Source of the DNA: Orthonyx spaldingii
Lineage: Eukaryota > Chordata > Aves > Passeriformes > Orthonychidae
NCBI GenBank assembly: GCA_013397795.1
Contig: VZTJ01003851.1
Coordinates: 1,527,536-1,591,535 of the forward strand
Reading direction: 5' to 3'
Length of the DNA: 64,000 bases
The stretch's first letter is position 1. The number at the start of each line of letters is the position of its first letter. The notes below the pieces were generated by a model. That model was given only the letters and a program-made list of their open reading frames with translations, was not told the origin of the DNA and made no database searches. Position numbers and translations under genes: made by a program. Shown piece by piece: positions 1 through 13,006 of this stretch.

Positions 1-382
1 TCTTCCACTGGAATAAATAAAATTACTTGTTCAAAATTACTATTAGCTATCATTTCTGATAGAGGTTTTTAATGAGCTTCTAACTTTTAAGGATGCATGT
101 AAATATTGGTAACTTTAGCTAGTTGATCTCATGCTGTACAATGTGAGTACATGTATAGTAAATCCAACCTTTTAGTAATCCTTTACTATTTTCTCTTTGG
201 GAGTTATTGTACCAGGTCTACCTGAGGTTAGATAAAATTATTTTGTTGTTTTAAAAAAACTCTACCTCAATAAAGCAAAACTAACTCTCTATTCTGAATA
301 TATATATATTTTTAAAAATTAATTGTAATAACTGACAGTGCTTCTGTAATGTTACATTGATACCATCGTTCTCTTTTTATAG

Positions 383-472
383 CTGGGAGTAGGTGAAGTG
401 ATACAGTTAAAAGCTACAGAAAGCCCTTACGGGAATGTAAATGTGTGCCAGATCAGCCTGTGTAAATCATAG
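383..472 (+). CDS. Possible terminal coding exon of an unidentified plus-strand gene
   Basis: A good acceptor (TCTCTTTTTATAG, ending at 382) is followed by 29 open codons, LGVGEVIQLKATESPYGN... ending ISLCKS and TAG at 470-472. Base use looks coding-like rather than like the AT-rich flanks. Poly(A) signals follow at 965 and 1132. The rest of the gene would lie left of the window. I do not recognise the protein. In mammals the genes beyond the AMD1 3' end run in the same direction as AMD1, so a convergent gene here would differ from that order. It may be a chance frame. Confidence 0.45.
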   Translation: MGVGEVIQLKATESPYGNVNVCQISLCKS

Positions 473-1150
473 ACTGGCATGAACTGCTGTGAAGGACTAA
501 GTACATTTAAGTACATTTATTTGCTTTTATATCAGCCTAAGTGTCATGTAGTATCCGGGGTCATCTCAGTCTCTCAGTTGTCGTGATTCAGGCCATGCAG
601 TTGGACGATGGGAAATTTTTGGTGCATTAGTGCCAAAGGTATTTTAAAAGAGATTACTGCATTGTCAGGCTAAATTTGCCTTGGGCATTAGTGGTTTACT
701 TTGGTCTTTCCTATCCCGGCAGGAGTATTGCAACAACTTATCTCTTAAAAGAGACTGTCCTTGGAGTCTGCCAGTGAGATCAAACTGCTTGATGAGATAA
801 ATATGAAAATACACATCTTGAGGATCCAGATTTTAGGTTTCTGAAGTCTCAGCTAACAGTCCTGTCAGTGCTTGAACAGATTTATGTGTGCATGCTGCCA
901 GAGGCCAGTACCTTGGTGGCACTTAGGTAATTCTGAGTCAGTGAGAACTAAACGGTCAATTTAAAATAAATGATCGTGTTTGAGATCTACGTACGTAATA
1001 TGGATGCATTGATTTCTGTGGGTTCACCTGCAATTTAAGCACATTGACATGTATTTCATTTTGGGCCATGTAGTTTGCAAATTTTAGTTGTGGAAGTTCA
1101 TAGATTCGGGGCTTGGACTATCTGTTTTGCAAATAAACATTGTTGCAGTT
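473..1150 (+). other. Possible 3' UTR of the plus-strand gene ending at 472
   Basis: AT-rich non-coding sequence ends near AATAAA (1132-1137), with an earlier AATAAA at 965-970. It is supported only by the putative exon before it. Confidence 0.35.
1132..1137 (+). terminator. AATAAA poly(A) signal candidate
   Basis: GCAAATAAACATTGTTGC on plus lies about 660 nt after the TAG of the putative terminal exon. A second AATAAA lies at 965-970. Confidence 0.35.
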
Positions 1151-3180
1151 AAGGTACATTACAGGAAATCAGAGAAAGTTCACTGAAACACATAATAAAC
1201 AAATCGTGGATTACTATTTTGTCTCATTTTTCCATTTTATTTTTATTTTTATCTTCATGTTTGGAATTCCTTCTCAATCCTTTTGCAGAAGGGAAGTGCC
1301 CTTTCTCCATTCCCTCCTGAACACATTACTTTCTTTGTGAGGCCCTGGCACTAGTCTATCTAAGTAAAAGGTTAAATGTTTTGTAAAAGCACAGAGTAAG
1401 ATAAGAGCCTTTGTTTAGGCTCTTGTGTTTTTTCTGTCTGTTTAGATTGTGAGTGTCTCTGGTTGAAAGCCTTTTGTATTATGTCGTGAAAAGACACAGG
1501 ATTTAGCATTTAAAAAATGCTAATAGATCATATGTGTGGATGTATACACACACAACTTATATTTAATATTTGTATCCGTGCTATTTGCTGAATTGACAGC
1601 CTCAGGAGAAGGGCACTGTAGTTCCTAGGCTTATTTTCAGTTGGAAATGTAACTGAAAGCAATAATGTGACAAAAGGTGATTGCCTGTGGATAACAGAAG
1701 AGACTCTCAGTAAAATGCTACCATATGAAACATCTAAACACCATAATACAGCATTGTAAGGTGCAGAGAGATGCAGGAGAAAGCTTTTAAGAGGCTAGTG
1801 TGTGTTTCTGGCTATAGTTGGGGTTACAAAAGGTAAATCAGCCCCAGGACAAAGGTAATTTGCTGGTAGTATTACAGAAGATGGTTTCCATTTCTCTGCA
1901 GCTACATTGCTGAGCCCCTTCAGTTAGGAATTTGCAAACCAAACCAGCTCACAGGTGTTGACCAAAACAAAACAACAAAACAACCAAATAAACCACAAAA
2001 ACCCCACCTGCTTCTTTCCTTTGCATACATACCTTTGTCTTTTCCAGAACTCCTTAAACATTTTATAAGGAAATCCTAGGAACCCTATTAGACAAAACAC
2101 AGTCAGAGCAGGGTAGGTACAGTAAGGGGTACAGAGCTGCTTACGTTTAGTGTGTCTAGCCAAAAATAAAGGAGTGAGATGTGGTACAGTAGGAAGGGGG
2201 GGAGGGATAGGGGAGCATTGGGCTTACATTTTTCCCAGTCTTTCGTTTGTCCCTTACAGAAGCACTTCTTGTTGTCTTTGACATCCCTCACCAGCTTCAG
2301 TTCAGCTGAGCTTGAACTTTCAGGACCTCATCCCTTCATACCTGAACAATGTCTCTGTATTCCTCACAGGTTACCTGTCCTTGATTCCACCCTCTCTACG
2401 CATTGTTTTTGTGTTTGAGTTTGGAGGTGCTCTTTGTTCACCCACAGAGGTCTCCTGGCATTTTTGCCTGACTTCTTACACATTGGGGTGAACAGCTCTT
2501 GAGTCTGGAGAAGGTGCTCCTTGAATGTTAACCAGGTTTCCCGGGCTCCCTCTTCCCTCCAGGGCCTTTTTCTTTGGGGCTCATGCAAAAGTCCTTGAAG
2601 AGACTAATTTTGTCTTGTTTCCCTTAGGGAAAAAGAGCTTAGCTGTTAAAAATAATGAATGCTGCCTCCTGCACGCAGCAAGCTCAGAGCTTCAAATGTT
2701 CCTCCCTTGGGAACATCCTGAAGAAACTTGGTGTTGTATCCACATGTGGAGGGAATGCATCTTCTTGTCTATCTTCTTGTCTATCTATCTGAGATAGGTC
2801 AGGAGGAGAGTGGCGTGGCAAAACTGAGAACTGCTGCAGTTCTAAAACCGGGATCCCTCCCAGTAAAACTTGGCAGGTGACAATCTTCTGAAGCAGGTGG
2901 TAACAGATAGGGAGTAAATTAAATTACTTGTTATCCAGATGGATCAGAAGGGGATGTCTATCTATAGAGCTGACTTGCCAATTTACAAAATGTCAAGGTT
3001 TGGGATCTTTTACAGGACCTCAAATAATCTGGCATCAGTTATTTGAGATAGCAGGATGGAAATTCTTACTTCTGTTGGGTTGAAAGCAGCTGAAAGCCCT
3101 TGACTTCAAAGTTCACCAGGAATAATTATTTTTCAGGGCCAAGCTCTTATTTAATCCCAGCTGGCCTGTCTGTATTTAAT
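1151..3180. other. Intergenic, no gene seen
   Basis: AT-rich non-coding sequence. Short frames on both strands (for example 1924-2163 minus, 2525-2797 plus) show no family resemblance, conserved domain or splice context. Confidence 0.6.
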
Positions 3181-3292
3181 GGAATCAGAGAATGGCTTGG
3201 GTTGGAACGGACCTTAAAGACCATCTAGTTCCAACCCCCTTGCCATGGGCAGGGACACCTTCACTAGACTGACTTACTCTGAGCCCCATCCA
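3181..3292 (-). mobile_element. CR1 LINE, 3' fragment
   Basis: The sequence reads as the complement of a CR1 3' end: GGCTTGGGTTGGAACGGACC, then CTTAAAGACCATCTAGTTCC, then AACCCCCTTGCCATGGGCAG. It is truncated and diverged. Confidence 0.9.
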
Positions 3293-6176
3293 ATGCTTAA
3301 AATACATTTTAAACAAACTGATATAAATGACACTTGGATTTTTTTTTGCATACAAATATGTAAAATCAGAAGGTTATTTCTCTTTCACATTTATTCACGG
3401 ATTTTGATCAATGTTCCCATGGCTTACTTTTTTTTGAAGTGAAATATTTTTATCTAATTGTGTTTTGTTTTCCGTCTGCATGAACACTGTTTTGATTCTT
3501 AGTGAAGTGCTGTTAAAAGCAATTTTTACACACCTCAAGAACTGCCAGAGTGGTTTGCATTGCAGGAAACAAAAATTAGTTAGTAATCAATCTGTATCAG
3601 AAACATCAGAGTCTTGATTCAGTAGGCTTTTATTGAGGTGTAACTTGGCAGCAATGTGGAATTTCTGGTAGTTTAGTGCTTTTGTAGGTACGCCCACTGA
3701 CCTGCAGAAAATGTTTCTAACACCGTATAAAAAGTAAGAACCATATTGCTGAAGCCTGAGGGTCAGTACTATATGGATTGCTTTTTCTTACTGTGATATT
3801 ACTACAAGGTGTAAGAATGTTGCTTTTTCAGTGTTAGTTCATACTGTGTGGGTGAAATCATAAATGCATTCTGTGTCTCCAAAGAACAGGACCAAAGTGA
3901 GGCAGGATAGAGTGGAGTAGCTCAATAAATAAGTCCGGTTGTACAACCAACAGAAGGATGCACTGACTCCATTATCTGTGTATTTCTATAATTACTAAAA
4001 ATCTATTGCTCCACAAACACCAAAACCCCCAAATCCAGAATAGGAGAGTAAGAAAAGCTAGTTTAAACTGGGATAGTGTGATACTGTGCATATGAGATGC
4101 TTAAGGGAAGGAGAATAAACACCAGATATAAATTATATAGAGAAGGTGAAAACAGCCCTTTGTAATACTGAAGGATGTTGAGACAAATCAGAGTTAAAAT
4201 GAATTCCAAATAAGAAATGCATCTTGTTAGGACTGTAGTATCTAGATAGTGGCAAACACTTCCTAATAAGGAAAATCAGGCATTGGAAAAGCAGAAAACA
4301 AAAGAGAAAAGATTGTCTGTGTACTCTTGAGTGTTGTAGGTAAACGTCATATTGATCAGAGTCATGAGACTAAAATTTTTGGTGCCATAAATTTTAGGCT
4401 TTTTGGCCTGGACTTGACTTTTGATCACCATTGTGCATGGTCTGCTTCAAACTTTTTTTATAGAAGATCCATTCTGAAATAGTGATCTTGCTGTACTTAC
4501 AGTTGGTGCACTTGCATAAAAAAAAGGTCTGTTTGCATAACAGACTACAGTGGACTGTGGCTCTTAAAAGAAACTAAGCTGCCAAGGAATAAGTTGTTGA
4601 GAAATACAAGTTAGGAGAAAATGGTCTGTTTTCAAAATGAAGGGTGATTATTAGTGTATTTTCATGGAAATTTGACGTGTGAAACATATCTCTGAATTAT
4701 TGGTTAAAAAAAAAACTTAAAAAACTAAAGATGGAAAGTGAGGCACTGCATTTAGATGATGGTACTATATTTTTGGGGTTCTAAAAATGAAAACCTCCAG
4801 TGAGATTTAAGACAACTGACTGGATGGTAAAACAGCAGGTGAATTGCAACCATTCTCTCTCAGGAACTCCTGAGATAAAGATTGCTGAAGAATGAGGAAA
4901 TACTTTTGCATGCTAGTCCTGCCTGTTCTGCTGCTTTCCCAGGCATTCACTATGGGCTGATTTAGGTGACAAGGGTAGTAGCTAGGTGGATCTTTGATCT
5001 GTCTCACTGTGTGGCTGTTCTAGCCTCTCAAATTTGGTTCAGAATGACAAACCAACAAGCTGGCAAACTTGTTACGTTCCTTTCCAAAATTTGTAAAGGC
5101 AAAAATTTATATGAACTCAATGGGAGATTGGATGAGTACATGAAGGAGGGATCCACTGGGAATAATAACATGGGCAAATCCTATCAGGCCAAGGACATAA
5201 CTGAGCTAACAGCTGGGAGCACACCATATATACTTGTGTTCTTCACTGGGTGGCCACTGCTGCAGAGTAGTGAGTGAGCTAGACCCAAAAGGTGAAACTT
5301 TTAATGAGCAATAAATTGTGTTTAGCAGCTTCATTTTTAATTCCAGATGCTTAACTCTACTGCCTCTTGTACAGAGAAGCACAGGAATATAACACAGTAG
5401 ATAAATGACACCAGATAAAAACCCAAGAGGTGGCACTCCCTGTGATGTTCCCATTGTCACTTAACATATCATGACATTTGGTATGCCTACAATTACTGCT
5501 TTTACTCATGAAGGTATCAGTACTCAGAAAAGGCTGTTATTGTGCTCTTTAGGATTTCTGTGTAGGAAGACTGTGAAAAATATTGTGAATGACTTTTAGG
5601 ACTTTAAAGCTCAAAGTAATTTTGAGGAGTTGTGTGCAAAGCCGATGCACTGACCCACTGACAGCATGTCTTGCCTCTGTTTTCAAGAGGAAGGAAAGGT
5701 AATGAATAGTGAAGAAGAACCTGAATCTATACCAAAGTACACTCACCATTTACACTAAAGAATACTGTTCAGAAACACCAAGCAAAAAGTGGAAAGGACA
5801 CCATCACAGTTGACCACATTCTTCCAGTAGTCCTTCCTTACTGTAACTCACCTTATCGTTTAATAGATAATGTGTTTGGAAAGCAAGGACAGAAATGCAA
5901 CATGATAATCTTCCCATGACAGCTAGAGCTCTTAAAATGTTTTATATTTGTAGGAATCTGTTTGTTTTTGGGTTTTTTTTAAAGTTGGTTCATAGACCAG
6001 CTTAGGCATCACACTGTTGTGGCAATGTTGACACAAACTTGAATTACCATATCCTGTAAGATTTTGTTACTCCATTTCCAGTATAGTTTGTATTACGCAA
6101 TTAAAATGCAATTAATTGGAGAACCAATTCCTAAAACTAGCTTTTGTTACAACACACAGTGCCTAGGGTCATCTGA

Positions 6177-6345
6177 GGGTATATCTACACAGATGGGTGC
6201 AGACAGTGACAGGTTCACTCTGCCTGTGCCCTGAACCAGCCAGTGTAGCTGCGATTTGTATGTTGCTGAACCTGAGTTAATAAGGCTGGCTGTGAAGCAG
6301 GATACATTAGCTTGGGCTCAGAACTGTGCTAGTGTGGCCACATTA
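6177..6345. mobile_element. Possible degraded non-autonomous DNA transposon (hAT-like MITE)
   Basis: Begins GGGTATATCTACACAG and ends near GCTAGTGTGGCCACAT, roughly inverted relative to the start. The internal words resemble archosaur/turtle MITEs with GTATGTCTACAC ends. The match is loose and from memory of the general pattern. Confidence 0.3.
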
Positions 6346-8675
6346 TTTCTGGAAAGAAGCTGGTCTTATGTCCAGCTGGCTCAAAGCACAAACAGAGCAA
6401 AGAAATGACTGTCTCTGTAAGCTAGTCAGAAATGCAGGTCAGGAGATGAAGTGTGAAAGAGTTTATCTATATTTTTATAGTTGCTGTGAATGAAATTTTC
6501 ACTTTTATTTAAAAAAATAAACTCACTGCTAACAATTGTCTCAATTTGCAGTAAGCTTATGATATTTTCAGTATGTACAAATGCATACTTTTGACTTCTA
6601 ACCTAAATCAGGACAGATTTTTAAAAAAATAATAATTTATTTTTCCCCTAGAAAAGCAGGTGGGCAATTTTTTTAAAAACCAAAGATCTATTACCCTTGA
6701 GGCTTGAAGACCTTACTATCCTTTATTACTTACATTTGCAGTGAAGCATAGCTGGTTTTTTTCCCGGCAAGCAATCAAGAGAGGGAGATACAATTGTCAG
6801 CTCAAATTCCAAATTGGACCTAGGCAGCTCTGGAGGGAGTTATTAGCTGTCTGAAAATGCCTCAGCAGCTCTTACTGCTGATGTGATTTTTTTTTCGTTT
6901 TTTGGTTTTTTTTTCCATAGAGATCTGCTCTTAGAGGAGAATAATTTATACTTTTTCATATGTGTTTCCAAATGGTGGATAGACTTGAGGCACTTTATAC
7001 AAGTCTATAATGAAAATGGAAAATATTGAATTCTGATGGCATTGACTTTTTTAGCTCTCTTTATTTGCTCTCTTGGAGATTCTGAAGGCAAGTTGTTTAC
7101 GCTAAGGCTCATCTTTTACTGTCAGTAGCAACACATAAATATCCTCTACACATAATTAATTCAGGACTTTCTGTTCCTGTTTCTGCTCTTACAAGCATGT
7201 GTTATATTTGTACTAGGTCCCCAGTGCATCACCTTCTAACACCTTCTTTTGTAACTAATTTAATAACTTTTTATTGCAGTTCTTGCATTCTGAGTAGTTT
7301 ATACTGAATAAAATGTTATTGATTGAATGGTGACTGATGCTAAAGTACATTCATCTGAACATGTGTTACATGAGTTTTTTTTAAAAGAAGATTGCTATTA
7401 AGTACTGCTTTATCTGCCAGGGTCTTCATACTGTAATTGAGCATCAAAATTATAGGAGATGAGAAAAAATGCCCATAAGTTTATCCTGTCATATCTGTAT
7501 TTTAAGTCAATATTTTTGCTTTATCCTCCTTAAAGGATTGAAGATGATATCCAAATGTCAGACTTGAACATCTTAATCATAAGGTCAATCATTAATATCT
7601 ATCATGGGCTCAGAACCCCCCCGCAAGGAGTAAGATTTGTGTTTTAACAAATAGAAGGTTTTTTTGCCATTTAGTTGCCATTTTTGTTGCCATGTTGCCA
7701 ATATATGTTCTTATGAAAAAAACACCAGGTACCAATTTTAAGATATAAAAATACTTTATTTTTGAAGAGGATAATTTTTTTAGAAGATATTATGGTACAA
7801 CCCAAGACTTTCTGTCTTTAAGTAAGAGTTATATAATATTGTACACTTCCACTGTGCATGAAAGCAGGCCCAGTCCCTTGGAAGCGGGAGAGTTTTTCTC
7901 CTTGTAGAAGCTACAGAGTAACACCTTAGACTAGCTCTCCCTCATATTCAGTGTGTTAAAACACATAATGATGTGTAACTGGCACCATTTCAGTTCCTTT
8001 AAGCTTATCCAGCCAGCACTGCTCTGGAAACCACAAAAGGCAAGGCAAAGCATTACAAGCATTACAAATACCCTTCTGTCATCTTCATTTTGGGAGCAAT
8101 CCAGATGGAAAGATTCTGCTGGAAAAACCAGCTTTCGACCAGTCTGGGCAAGGGATTGTGTGTTTGGCAAGAGCTACAGAATGGCCAGATCTGGCATTGC
8201 TGTCAGGAGCAGTGGTCACTGCCAACATCTCTCTTTTACTTCAGCTTCTCTAATCAGGTCAAAATTAACAGGCAACTGCCCTGATTTTGTGACTAGAAGC
8301 AACAAATAATTTTCTCTCTTTCGTTCCTCTGTGCTATTCCAATCAGCTCTTCCCCCCATATTAACAGATACACAAAGTGACCAGCAGTAAATGATTCATT
8401 TAGTTGGCTTTACTGCTTCTCGGGAATTCCCGAACTCCCTCCCTTTTTTTTCTGTTTTTGTTTTTTTTTAAGGAAGTGTGCTCAAAAATTTTAGAAACTA
8501 TAAAACTAATCTTGAAATAAGAGATACTATGATGGGTATTTCCACTGCTGGACAGAGTAGAAACCTCAAAAAATAGTCAACTTCTACACTATTCAATCTT
8601 TACAGTGGTGTCTTTAATAAATATAATTTTGGTTACTCAGAAGAGAGTGAGTAGTTCAAATCTGTTAAACTGATT

Positions 8676-8678
<3 letters not shown>

Positions 8679-8707
<29 letters not shown>
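8679..8707. repeat. (TA)n microsatellite
   Basis: About 14.5 uninterrupted TA units. Confidence 0.98.
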
Positions 8708-8709
<2 letters not shown>

Positions 8710-9935
8710 TTATGTAGCCTTAAGATTGTCTTATCAAAAGAATCCTCATAATATTGTGGAATCAGGGTAATTTCCAATGCAGGATCCTTTCATTCAGTCT
8801 CTCCATGTTACCACCTTTTCTAAAATTCTAGTAGCCACTGGTGCTTCTGTGAAATGAAGTAAACACCACTATTTCCATACTGTATAACTGGTTTACAGGA
8901 TTGTGAAAAGAGTAAGCACTTCCATTCCTGCATGCAGTCCTCATGATTCACTAGAAGTCCAAGTCTCAAGTTGAAGACCTATAGGTCATGTCTCATTCCC
9001 ACTTGGTCCTTAAAGCATTTAAAGAGACAGTTGTCTGTCTTCCTGTGTGGTTTCAGGTTACATCAGATTTAATTGTATTCTGCGTTGCTTCTCACTACAG
9101 TAAAATCCTGCATGGCTTTTTTTTTGGTATGGCAACAGAATATCCTTTTAAGGGAAAGATGCATGTGACATTTCTATTCTCCTCAGCACACAAGCAACCA
9201 TTCCTCTGATGTCAACAGGGTCCCTGAGGCAGTGGAAGGAATGATCCAGCATGCACAAAAAGGCCTGACTTCAAATCCTTCCATTTCACCCCAGAATGCA
9301 TAAAAAATATATCTTTCTGCGAATGGCTAGAGGTCCATTAAGAAATTGTATGGGACGTATGGTTCCTGGAACAACAGAAACTTCATATCATGCTGTCTCA
9401 GAGCTTAGGTTCTAGCGCTAGAGTGCAATTTGGTTAGATTTGCAGATAGAGCAATCAAAATAATTCAAAGTGCCTTCAGAATCTAAAACAATCTTAAAAA
9501 GTAAGGATTCCAAAATAAGAAAACTTGAGGAACTGTTACAAAAATGGTAGTCTAGAACTGCTTATTTTTATGTATCATTTACAGTTTTCCATATTAATAT
9601 ATATAAATATATACCAGTGTGTATTTACTTTGTATCTAAAATGTGTATTACACATGGAATACAGAGATGGTAAAAATTTCTTGAGTCACCATCACACAAA
9701 CTGAAAAAAATTTAATATTTTGAGATGTTCAGGATGGACTGAACATCTGTTTCTGTAACCATCTATTTTTTGTCTATTAATTCTCCTTGACTACTGCATG
9801 AAATTGAGCACTGACTCAATGAGATGGCAGTTATCCAAATTTAGTAAGAATAACTAGGATTACAATTCTTTAAAAAGGAGTTAAGACGGTTTTACTAAAG
9901 CTGGTTTAAATGTGGTTTGTGTGTGTTTGGACTAT

Positions 9936-9940
<5 letters not shown>

Positions 9941-9967
<27 letters not shown>
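9941..9967. repeat. (GT)n microsatellite
   Basis: About 13.5 uninterrupted GT units, preceded by a shorter GT run at about 9918. Confidence 0.98.
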
Positions 9968-9970
<3 letters not shown>

Positions 9971-12054
9971 AATCAAGCTGGATAGCTTTTTTGAATAGTT
10001 GATTCATTTTTTACCTACTGCTTGACATAGTAACATGAGCAGTTGAGGAGAAATTTACTGGCTTGAAACTTCTTGTCTGCTGGGCCCTTCTGGGTGGTCT
10101 GCATAGTTTAAATATTTCAGGAATGAAGTATTTAAGAGATTACAATGTTAAGAGAGCAGGTAATCAGAAAACATATCTTTCTGTTATGTAGCAGCACACT
10201 AAACAGAAGAACTGAAAGGCACAAATATAAATTATTCAGCTTTTTCATGTCATGGCACTTAACAGAGTACAACTACAAATAAACTTTTTACCATGCTTAA
10301 AACTAGAACATCAAAACCTATGAATTTACAGTTGATGATCTGCCTAAAACCAGTACAAGCACAGCTGAACAAATGAAACACTAACATTAAAACCAATATT
10401 CATCAACAGCACAGGCAATTACAACACTGGCTATTTATGTGTCTGTTTGCTTTACTGCTTTTACTAGCCCCATCAGCTTTGTGCTGAGTACCCTTCAGTT
10501 GTAGGTACTGTAGCCTCAACAATTACACCCTGAAGCCTTTGCAGCTTTATCTTGTTCTTATATATGCCAGCTTTCACTATAGCACACTAGGGTAAATATA
10601 TCTTCTGTAAGGGCAATGAGTAATTTGCTTATTTTCCTGTCCTCCTCCTCTAAGCCCTCCATATTTCACAATAGTTTATGGGAAAAATTAAATCAAGTCT
10701 TTATTTAAATCAGCAACTTCATCAACACTTTTGGTTTTATATCACATTTTCAGTCTAAATAAGATTTTAAGATTTGAGGATTAGAAACTATTACATATTA
10801 GATCATCAAATAAGATGACAAAACTTCTCCACTATTTGAACGTGTCTGTAAAACACATGTCTGTAAGAACCCTTAAAAGTGGCAAATTTGGGCTGTGAGA
10901 GAGATTGTTTGGATGGAGCACCCTACCTATAACATAGTTGATAATGTGGCTTTAGAAAAGATGCAGCATAGAAAGAACCCAAGTCTCCAAGTCTAATCAA
11001 GTGAACATACGAGTACACCTGATGATACATACCTTGCAGGATACTGTAACAGTATTGAGGATGCTTTAAAAATTGAACCCATTTAAAAATTGAAAAACAC
11101 ATTCTTCCCTCTCCTCTCAGATAATGCAACAGCACTATCTTGGCTTTAGAGCAGCACCATAAAATAAAATCAGGAGAGAAGCATCTTTAACAAAGAGAGT
11201 TTGGAGAGGATTTAGAGAACAGCCCTCAAGGGCTTAGGCCCTCTTGTTAGCTTTAAGTTTCATCCTGAAATAGCCTGCAATATGTATGGTACTGCTGCCT
11301 AGGCTGTTAGGGGTTTTGCCTGCAAAATATCACAGCAGCTAAGAAGGAATTCTTTAGTTAAGTACAGTCTAGTTTTATCTACCTTTTTATAGCCAGGATT
11401 CTAACTTTGTATTTAAAATCTGGCCTTTGGGTAAGTATTTCCTAACTCTTAAGGTCAGTGCAGTTAAAGATGACACTTCTAGTGAAGCTGACAGATACTT
11501 AGCATGTTCCTCTTTGAAAGAAACAAGTCCAAATTTAGGGACTGGAGATGGCTGTAAAGCTACAGTGGCTGGTGTGTTGATGGAGCTGTCACACGGTGTG
11601 TTTCAATAAAAAAACTCTGGCAGGCACAGTGCCTCTTCTGAAAGAAGCAGATGATGAAGAGGCATCAAATTGCTCCATGTTTCTGAGCAAGAACAATGGA
11701 TTTGGACCATTTTGTCTTGTTCTGTTACATCTGTGTAACTCCTGTCCACACACAGAAGAAGCTGAAACAGTTCTAAAACCGCAACTTACAACTCCATTCA
11801 ACCCTATGCTGGTTTTTCCTTGTCTCTCTACAGCTTTGTTGGTGCAGCAGTTTTAATAATGTAAAACAAGTACCAAATACTTACTTTTGCCCATAAAGTG
11901 AGATAATTAAATTTCATAGATGGAAATTAGACAGTGGAGCCAGAAGTCCATTTCTAGTGGAAATAAGAGTCAGAAGTTCCATTTCTATGGCTGCCTTGCA
12001 AACTCAAACCAGAATTTTGCACCTTTCAAATGCAGAGTGCAATACTGGGGTGTC

Positions 12055-13006
12055 CATACTGGGAGCAGTGTTACTCAGTTATCTTCTTTAATGACATGGA
12101 TGAAGGGATTGAGTGCACCCTCTGCAAATCTGCAGATGACACAAAACTGAGTGGTGCAGTTGACACACTTGAAGGATGAGATGCCATCCAGAGGGACCTA
12201 AACAAGCTCGAGAAGTGGGCCCATGGAAATCTCATGAGGTTTAACAAGACCAAGTGCAAGGTGCTGCACCCATGTCAGGGCAACTCTTGTATCAATCCAG
12301 GCTGGGGGATGAACAGATCAAGACCAGTCCTTTCAAAAGGACTTGGGGCTGCTGGTGGATATGAGGCTGGACAGGAGCTGGCAATGTGCACTCAGAGCCC
12401 AGAAGGCCAATCCTGTCCTGGGCTGCATCCAAAGCAGTGTGGCCAGCAGGCTGAGGGATTCTGTCCCTCTGCTCCACTCTGGTAAGACTCCACATGGAGT
12501 GCTAATTGCTCTAGGGTCCTCAGCTTTGGAAGTACATGGACCTGTCAGAATGAGTCCAGAGGAGGGACACCGAGTTGATTAGAGTGATATGTCACCTCTT
12601 CTATGAGGAAAGGCTGAGAAAATTTGGATTTTCCATGTGGAAAAAAGAAGGCTCTGAGTGACCTAATAGCAGCCATCCAGTACTTGACGGGAGCCTGCTA
12701 GAAAGATGGGGAGAAGCCATTTACAAGAGCACGTAGTGACAGGACAAGGGGGAATGGCTTTAAACTGAATGTGCAAAGCTATAGATCAAGTATTAGGAAG
12801 AAACTCTTTACTCAGAGGTGGTGAGACACTGGAACAAGTTACCCAGAGAAGTTGTGGACGCCCCATCCATGGAAGTGTTCAAGGCCAGGCTGGAAGGGGC
12901 TTTGCGCAAGTCAGTCTAGCGGAAGGTGTCCCTGCCCATGGCAGGGGTGTTCAAATCAGATAATCTTTAAGGTCCCTTCCAACCCACACAATTCTGTGAT
13001 TCTATG
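12055..13006 (+). mobile_element. CR1 LINE, ~0.95-kb 3' portion with ORF2 remnant
   Basis: Contains the CR1 ORF2 reverse-transcriptase end (words such as NDMDEGIECTL..ADDTKLSG and RDLNKLEKWAHGNLMRFNKT, spread over broken frames), then the 3' UTR (GGAACAAGTTACCCAGAGAA, CATGGCAGGGGTGTTCAAAT), ending ATTCTGTGATTCTATG. 5'-truncated, inactivated by frameshifts and stops. Confidence 0.95.

Larger units (their letters stand above)
3293..12054. other. Intergenic, mostly featureless
   Basis: AT-rich DNA with a degraded transposon candidate (6177-6345), a TA microsatellite (8679) and a GT microsatellite (9941). Frames at 4966-5277 (+) and 7953-8309 (+) are over 100 codons but match nothing I know. An AATAAAG on minus near 7750 has no recognisable gene upstream of it. 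Confidence 0.5.

Noticed and set aside
4966..5277. 103-codon plus frame
   Set aside because: No domain and no promoter or splice context; treated as chance.
7740..9600. 3' UTR of a minus-strand gene (AATAAAG near 7750), for example GTF3C6
   Set aside because: GTF3C6 is expected downstream of AMD1 from mammalian synteny, but I could not find any of its conserved exons on minus in 1-15,800.
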